DNA from: Brachionus rotundiformis
Taxonomy: Eukaryota > Rotifera > Eurotatoria > Ploima > Brachionidae
Direction of reading: 5' to 3'
Assembly (NCBI GenBank): GCA_016802295.1
Contig: JAESIW010000109.1
Location: 1,014,961 to 1,078,960 of the forward strand
Length of the DNA: 64,000 bases
The notes beneath the pieces are model-generated. The model did no database searches, had not been told where the DNA came from, and saw nothing but the letters and a program-made list of their open reading frames with translations. The position numbers and the translations under genes were made by a program. Shown piece after piece: positions 58,486-64,000 of this stretch (the first letter of the stretch is position 1; each line of letters starts with the position of its first letter).

Positions 58486-61400
58486 ATGTGGAATCAAGTT
58501 GTATTCACGTTAATATTGTTTACAGGGTGCAAAACCACGTGTGCATTAAGTTTTTTTAAAGAACCCACATTTTTTGAAAAACTTGTATCCGTTTTAAGCA
58601 GGTCGATTTCTAATACCTTTCAGTTTGGACAGTTAGTTGTAGTGAAAATACCTGTCGATACAATTGTTTTGTTATGTTTGGGAGCTCTTGCAGTAATCCT
58701 GTATAGGTGGTTTAAGAAAGGGAGGCACCGCACGAATCAACCAACAACAACAATTTCAAAACCAACAAACCTTAACGTTTTCAATACCATGCAACTTGAG
58801 ATGGAGGGAAACGATAAGAAGAGGCACAGTGGAGGTGCAGTTTCGAATCTAGTACCTAAAACAATAAAGAATGTAGAAGAATTCAAGGTTGGCATGGACA
58901 TGCGCTCTTGGATCACGGTGTTGGAAATTTACTTGAAACATTTCAACAGAGACGAGTGGGTTGAGATCGTTTTATCAAACATGGAAAACAAAGTATTGAG
59001 CAGAATAAAAAATTTAGAAAAGTATTTAATTGATACAAATGGATATGAGCAATTAAAGAAGGAGTTATTGAAGTTATACACGGTGAACGCCGTTGAACTC
59101 CCAGTAAATTTGAGCCAGCTTTCAGTCCACAAGCAATCTGCAAAAGAAAATATTGCAGATTTTGGAAAGGCAATTATGGAATTGGTGAAGAGGATGTTTC
59201 CGTCGATCAACGAATCCGATGACATTGACAAACTGATGCAGGAGCGCTTCGTGGAAGGGCTACTTAATCAAAGACTACGCGAACAAACACGGGCAAAAAT
59301 GCTTAAAATGCGTAACATAAAAAAGGAAGAAAACTTCAGAATCGAAGATTTAATCAAGTATGCCGAGTGTAAAATGGCGAGTTACGACACAGACACAGTG
59401 AACAACCACATTCAAAACACGTCTGATAGCGATGGAAACAACAAGCCAGTTCAACCACATGAACCGTATCAACACTATAGACCGTTTAATAGAAATAGAT
59501 ACAGTTACAATCAGCAACAGAACAAAAGAGTACAATTAAATTACAACCAGAACAGCAACAATGGCCAAATTCAACAAAATCAAAGTGCTGAGGTCCCATT
59601 CCAACCTATATTAAATAAACCCAAGAGTGAACAAAATGACTTTAACAAAATTTTAGTTCTTGGTCAAGGTGAAGCCATAATGAATTTTTGTCGTCCAATT
59701 TTAGGACAAGCATTGTTAAACAACTCATTAGTTGATTACATGTGTGATAGTGGTGCGGACAAAACGATAATTAATTACAAAACTTTTAATTTACTAAAAA
59801 GACACGATCCGGACACGGTGATGAGGTCTTATAACGGAAGCAAATTGTTTTCGTGTGCAAATGAGATAAAAATTATTGGAGCTGTTTACTTGAAAAGGTG
59901 TTTAATTGTGCCACAATTGAGGTTAGAAAATACGATGGTGATTGTCACCGAAAATATTTCAGGTTATGATTGTTTGTTGGGAAGAGATGTAATTAGTAAA
60001 TTACCATTATTGTTTCACCAATTTAATTCAATTCAGGCGACTATTCAAGAAATGTCTTGTGAGATAAGACGAATTTTCGATCTTGAAATGCATGAAAGAT
60101 GGCAAAAAAGACAGAGAAGGATTAAAAAAAACCAATCGAACGAAGCTACCAATGATTCTTACTTACAGCGTCAATGTTTAATCGAAAATTTAAGAGAGTC
60201 AAATTTTATTGAATCCTTAGAGTCTGAAGTGAAACCAGACGACAATAAGAGCGAATTTCGCGACCAAGGTGAAACGAATCACAAAAGAAATCAGATAATA
60301 ATTGACAATGTTCAGCTTAAAAGTCAACTCGGATCCGACAAAAGACAGAATTGTTGTGATGAACAGGAGGACATTTTTGAATTGGAGAACATTTTTCGAG
60401 AAGTAAATTCAGTTGAGAATCAAGGAGTGGAGAAACCAATCTTGAAAAGGGAAATGTTGGATAGAGCGTTGGTCACGGTGAATACAGAGAGCTCAAAAAC
60501 AAATCTTGAGTCAAGTGATTCGGAATTGGACAGCGATACTTTTAGTGATTCAAACACAGTGAAAATAGGTGAACCAGAATCGTTTCTAAAGAGAGAAGAG
60601 TTCGAAAATGCAAAAGAGCTTATCAAGGAAAGTTTTGAAGAAGTAGCTGCAAAGTCTCTAATTGATTTGATACCAGAAAAAAATCATGGTTTCACATTCA
60701 AAATTGATTTTATCGACCAAAATCAGAAACCGATACGATGCAAATGCAGACCCTTGCCGTGGAATTTAAAAGACAAAGTACGGCTGGAAATCGAGAGTCA
60801 AGTTCAAGCAGGTATTATTCGCCCGAGTAAAAGCCCGTGGTGCTTTCCAATCAGAGTAGTTGACAAACAAAACGGTGGCATACGAATCACAGTTGACTAC
60901 AAGGAATTAAATAGGGTCATTAAGGACGATAATCAACCACTTCCATCAATAAATGACTTATATAACATGATGACAGATGCCGACTTGTTTACCAAAATCG
61001 ATCTAAAGTCCGCTTACCACCAGATACCAGTTCACCACGACAGCATTGAAGCAACAGCTTTTATATGTGAATTTGGAGTTTTTGAATATATTTACATGCC
61101 AATGGGAATAAAGATTGCACCAGCAAAGTTTCAAAAATTTATGGAAAAAGTTTTTGGTGAATTCATTAAGAAGAGAATTTTCGGTGTATTTTTGGATGAC
61201 TGTTTTGTTTTTACCAACACACAAAAATATGGATTACAAACACACATAACCACAGTGATAGACGTGGTCAAAACATTGAAAAATAATTCATTAAAAATTT
61301 CGCTAGAGAAAAGCGTCCCACTGGCTTTTCAAATTGAATTATTAGGAAACATAATCACGAGAAATCAAATAAAACCAAACCCAGACCGCGGAAAGTGTTT

Positions 61401-63948
61401 AGAGTTGAGACCAAAACCAGTCACAGTGAAAGAACTTCAATCGTGGTTAGGAGTTGCCAATTATTACAGGCGATTTATTAAAAAATATGCCCAGGTAACT
61501 AAACCGCTGTACGACCTAATGGACTTAAAAAATGTTCCGAGCAAACTAAGAAAGAAAAATGGTGCAGTTGATGGAAAAAAAGTTGTGCTCGTTTGGAACA
61601 GTAAAGCGGAGAAAAATTTCCTAAAACTAAGAAAAATTTTGTGCAGCAAATTAGTACTTGCATTACCCAATTTTAGTGAAGAAATGATTCTCATCACTGA
61701 TGCGTGTGAGTATGGTTATGGAGCAGTGCTTGAGCAAAATGTGGATGGCATTAACCGTCCTATTGCTTACTTTTCGCGGAATTACACCGCCGCTCAAAAA
61801 AACTACTCCACAACCGAGAAAGAATTATTGGCCGTAGTTATGTCAATCGAATACTTCCACCAATATCTTTACGGAAAATTTTTCACGGTGAAAACAGACC
61901 ATTTACCACTCACATGGATTAAAAAGAAAAAAGATACGCATCCCAGATTAGAACGTTGGCTATTAAGATTGTCTCTTTACAATTTTGAAATTGTCTACAA
62001 ACCAGGAAAAGACAACGTCGTTGCCGACATGTTGTCAAGATTACCCGATGAAAATTTAATTGAGTCTGAAGAGTTTGATTATCACGATAATTTAGTCGCA
62101 CCAATAAGAGAAGAGAATCAGGATTTGATTTTTGACAGTGAAACGGATGGTAAGAAAAGCACCGAAAATGATAAAAGTGTTGACCATGTAGAACAGGTTC
62201 AACCTGAACCAAATGGACAAAGTGTCGAGAGTGTTGATAAATTAAACATCCAATGGGTTCAGGAGCAGGAAGCAGATGAAGACCTGCTGTGGATTAAAGA
62301 GTTGATTGTACATCACGGTGATAAAAAACCAAAAATATTAATTTTCGAAAATGTAACTAGAAGAATATTGTTTAGACAATTTGAGAATTTGTTTATACAA
62401 GATGGAATTTTGTACCGTCACAGTGAAGACAGGAATGGTTACAAAATCACACAGTTTGTTTTGCCAAAAAATATGGTCAAGAAAGTCATAGAACAAGTGC
62501 ATGCATCAGTTTTTAATGGTCATCTTGGCAAATCAAAAACAACAAGCAAAATTACAGATCGTTTTTATAGACCACTACTTAAAGAAAACATAAAGGAGTG
62601 CATAAAAAAGTGTGATATTTGCCAAAGAACAAAGAATACACAACCCAAACGACTGGCTGAGTTGTTATATTTAACACCGTGTAGACCAAACCAAATTATA
62701 ACAACCGATTTGACAGGCCCATTTAAAAAAACAGCAAGAGGCAATACAGATATACAAATTATTTGTGATTCATTCACAAAATTTATAGAGCTTTATGCAC
62801 TACAAGATACAAAAGCACCACAAATTGCATACAACGTGGTTGACGAGTGGTCATGCACGTATGGTGTACCCGAGGCAGTATTGTCTGATGGAGGTAAACA
62901 GTATCAATCAAAACTTATGGACTTAATTTACGAACACTTGGACATTAAAAAGTTAAAGACAACTCCTTTTCACCCACAATGTGATGGCCAAAGTGAACGA
63001 TCCATACAGACCATAAAAAACATGATTAAGGCTTATATTGATGAAGACCAGAATGATTGGGATTTGAACTTAAAAAAATTTGCATTTGCTTATAATACAG
63101 CTGTTCACAGTGTAACCAAACAAACACCGTTTGAAATGATGTTTGGAAGACGCCCAAAAATACCAATTGATGTAGTTTTTCCAAATAATGAAGTTCATGA
63201 TCGATTACCAATTTTACGAGAGTTCAAAATTGTTGATAAACACAATGAAATTACTGTTTTAGAAGATTGCGAAGAAATTTTAGCGAAAAATACACCGGAA
63301 ATAGCTAAAAAATACTTGGAAGAGACGAAAGAAAAATTAACGAAAAGTTATGAAACTGTACAAAAGAATCGAGACCTGAGGATGGAAAAAGAAAAACTAA
63401 ATCATGATCGCAAAATAAAAAAGTTTGAGTACAATATCGGAGATTTTGTTTTAACTGACCATCCAAAGTTGAAAAAAGGTGTATCCCACGGTTTGGCACA
63501 CAAGTACTATGGACCGTACGTAATTGTAGGAAAAAATGAAAACAAATGCGATTATTTAATACGTTTGGCTTCAAATCCAAAGGCAAAAATCAAGCAATTA
63601 CATAAAAATAGACTCAAATTATATTATCACGGTGGTATTCCACTTGAAAAAATTAGTGAAGAGTCAGAGACTGAAATGATCGAGCATGGTTGTGCTAAGC
63701 CAAAAAGAGCGTATAAGAAAAATCCAAGTAATCCGAGATGGAAAACGAAAGTCCAGAAGGGTGAAACTGAGACGGAATCAACAAGTTCCACGGCTGAGAC
63801 AACCGAGAACGAACAAATACAAACAAATTCCAGGGTCGTCAGCAGTCACAGTGACTCTACTAAAGAACAAAAAATTACTGAGCCTACCACCATTAACAAA
63901 CGCCCTATAAGGCAAAGAAAAGCACCAGAGAGGCTTAATTACCATTAA
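58486..63948 (+). mobile_element. Ty3/gypsy Gag-Pol polyprotein, intact ORF
   Basis: One uninterrupted 1820-codon frame. Order: a hydrophobic signal-like start (about residues 5-22) and a second membrane-like segment (about 60-78); Gag capsid-like region about 120-300; Gln/Asn-rich stretch without a CCHC knuckle; aspartic protease DSGA near 421; reverse transcriptase about 740-920 with FLDD as its catalytic box near 902; RNase H with TDACEYG near 1070; integrase with an HHCC zinc site (about 1338-1382) and catalytic residues at about 1408, 1468 and 1504 (D-35-E spacing kept); a GPY-type module near 1675; and an acidic/Ser-Thr tail. Gag and Pol are fused with no frameshift. All catalytic residues appear present, so it may be active or recently so. 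Confidence 0.95.
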
Positions 63949-64000
63949 AATAATTATTATTAGTTGATAAATTAAAAAATTCTTAATTTATAAAATTGTT
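63949..64000. other. 3' flank of Gag-Pol at window end
   Basis: AT-rich, 52 bases. No polypurine tract or start of the 3' LTR is visible before the window ends. Confidence 0.6.

Noticed and set aside
1..64000. tRNA, rRNA, CRISPR or bacterial-type operon features
   Set aside because: I found no tRNA B-box with a matching cloverleaf, no rRNA-like block and no regularly spaced repeats; the genes are spliced eukaryotic ones.

Overview
This is an extremely AT-rich animal nuclear window. The protein-coding genes are metazoan: CPT1, peroxisomal HACL1, IFT46, a 5-HT2-type receptor, flavin amine oxidase and TRP channel sequence. Introns are mostly tiny (about 45-70 bp) with GT-AG ends, and the spacers hold relics of LINEs, Ty3/gypsy, Tigger/pogo and MITE elements. 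Compact introns, AT richness and this repeat mix suggest a rotifer such as Brachionus, but that is inference; no marker gene is present.

Left third (1-23.2 kb). Two paralogous rhodopsin-class peptide-type GPCR genes lie in the same orientation (3541-4829 and 10435-11581) and share an intron position. Between them are a dead LINE endonuclease, a Cys-rich transposon-type exon, a 153-bp TG...CA element with 5-bp target duplications (6405-6557) and a MITE. On the minus strand follow a secreted orphan protein (12672-13718), a large intronless orphan with a nucleotidyltransferase-like motif (15646-17877), a LINE relic, and a 5-HT2-like receptor (20458-23209) carrying a Tigger-type MITE in its long intron.

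Middle (23.2-42.5 kb). A long gene-poor stretch ends in a LINE relic. Then come a complete four-exon CPT1 (30261-33365, minus), an intronless monoamine-oxidase-like gene (35304-37064), and a cluster of nested mobile elements. In that cluster a second copy of the 153-bp element sits inside a LINE reverse transcriptase, with a readable empty site. An intronless zinc-finger/vWA protein (39415-41193) and a tiny ETS-domain gene (42090-42536) close the section.

Right third (42.5-64 kb). HACL1 (seven exons, ending in the peroxisomal signal SKL) and IFT46 (five exons) are complete. The most interesting locus is on the minus strand between 50334 and 58076. It encodes leucine-rich repeats, an ankyrin-like linker and a TRPA-like six-helix channel in exons whose splice phases match, suggesting one LRR-TRP polypeptide. 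Mobile elements break it: a Ty3/gypsy element with an intact 1820-residue Gag-Pol cuts its 5' end, Tigger and LINE relics lie in its large intron, and a short non-autonomous LTR element with identical LTRs sits in its last exon.

CPT1 and HACL1 both belong to fatty-acid catabolism (mitochondrial entry and peroxisomal alpha-oxidation), but nothing in the sequence shows they are linked beyond neighbourhood. All splice sites were read by eye.
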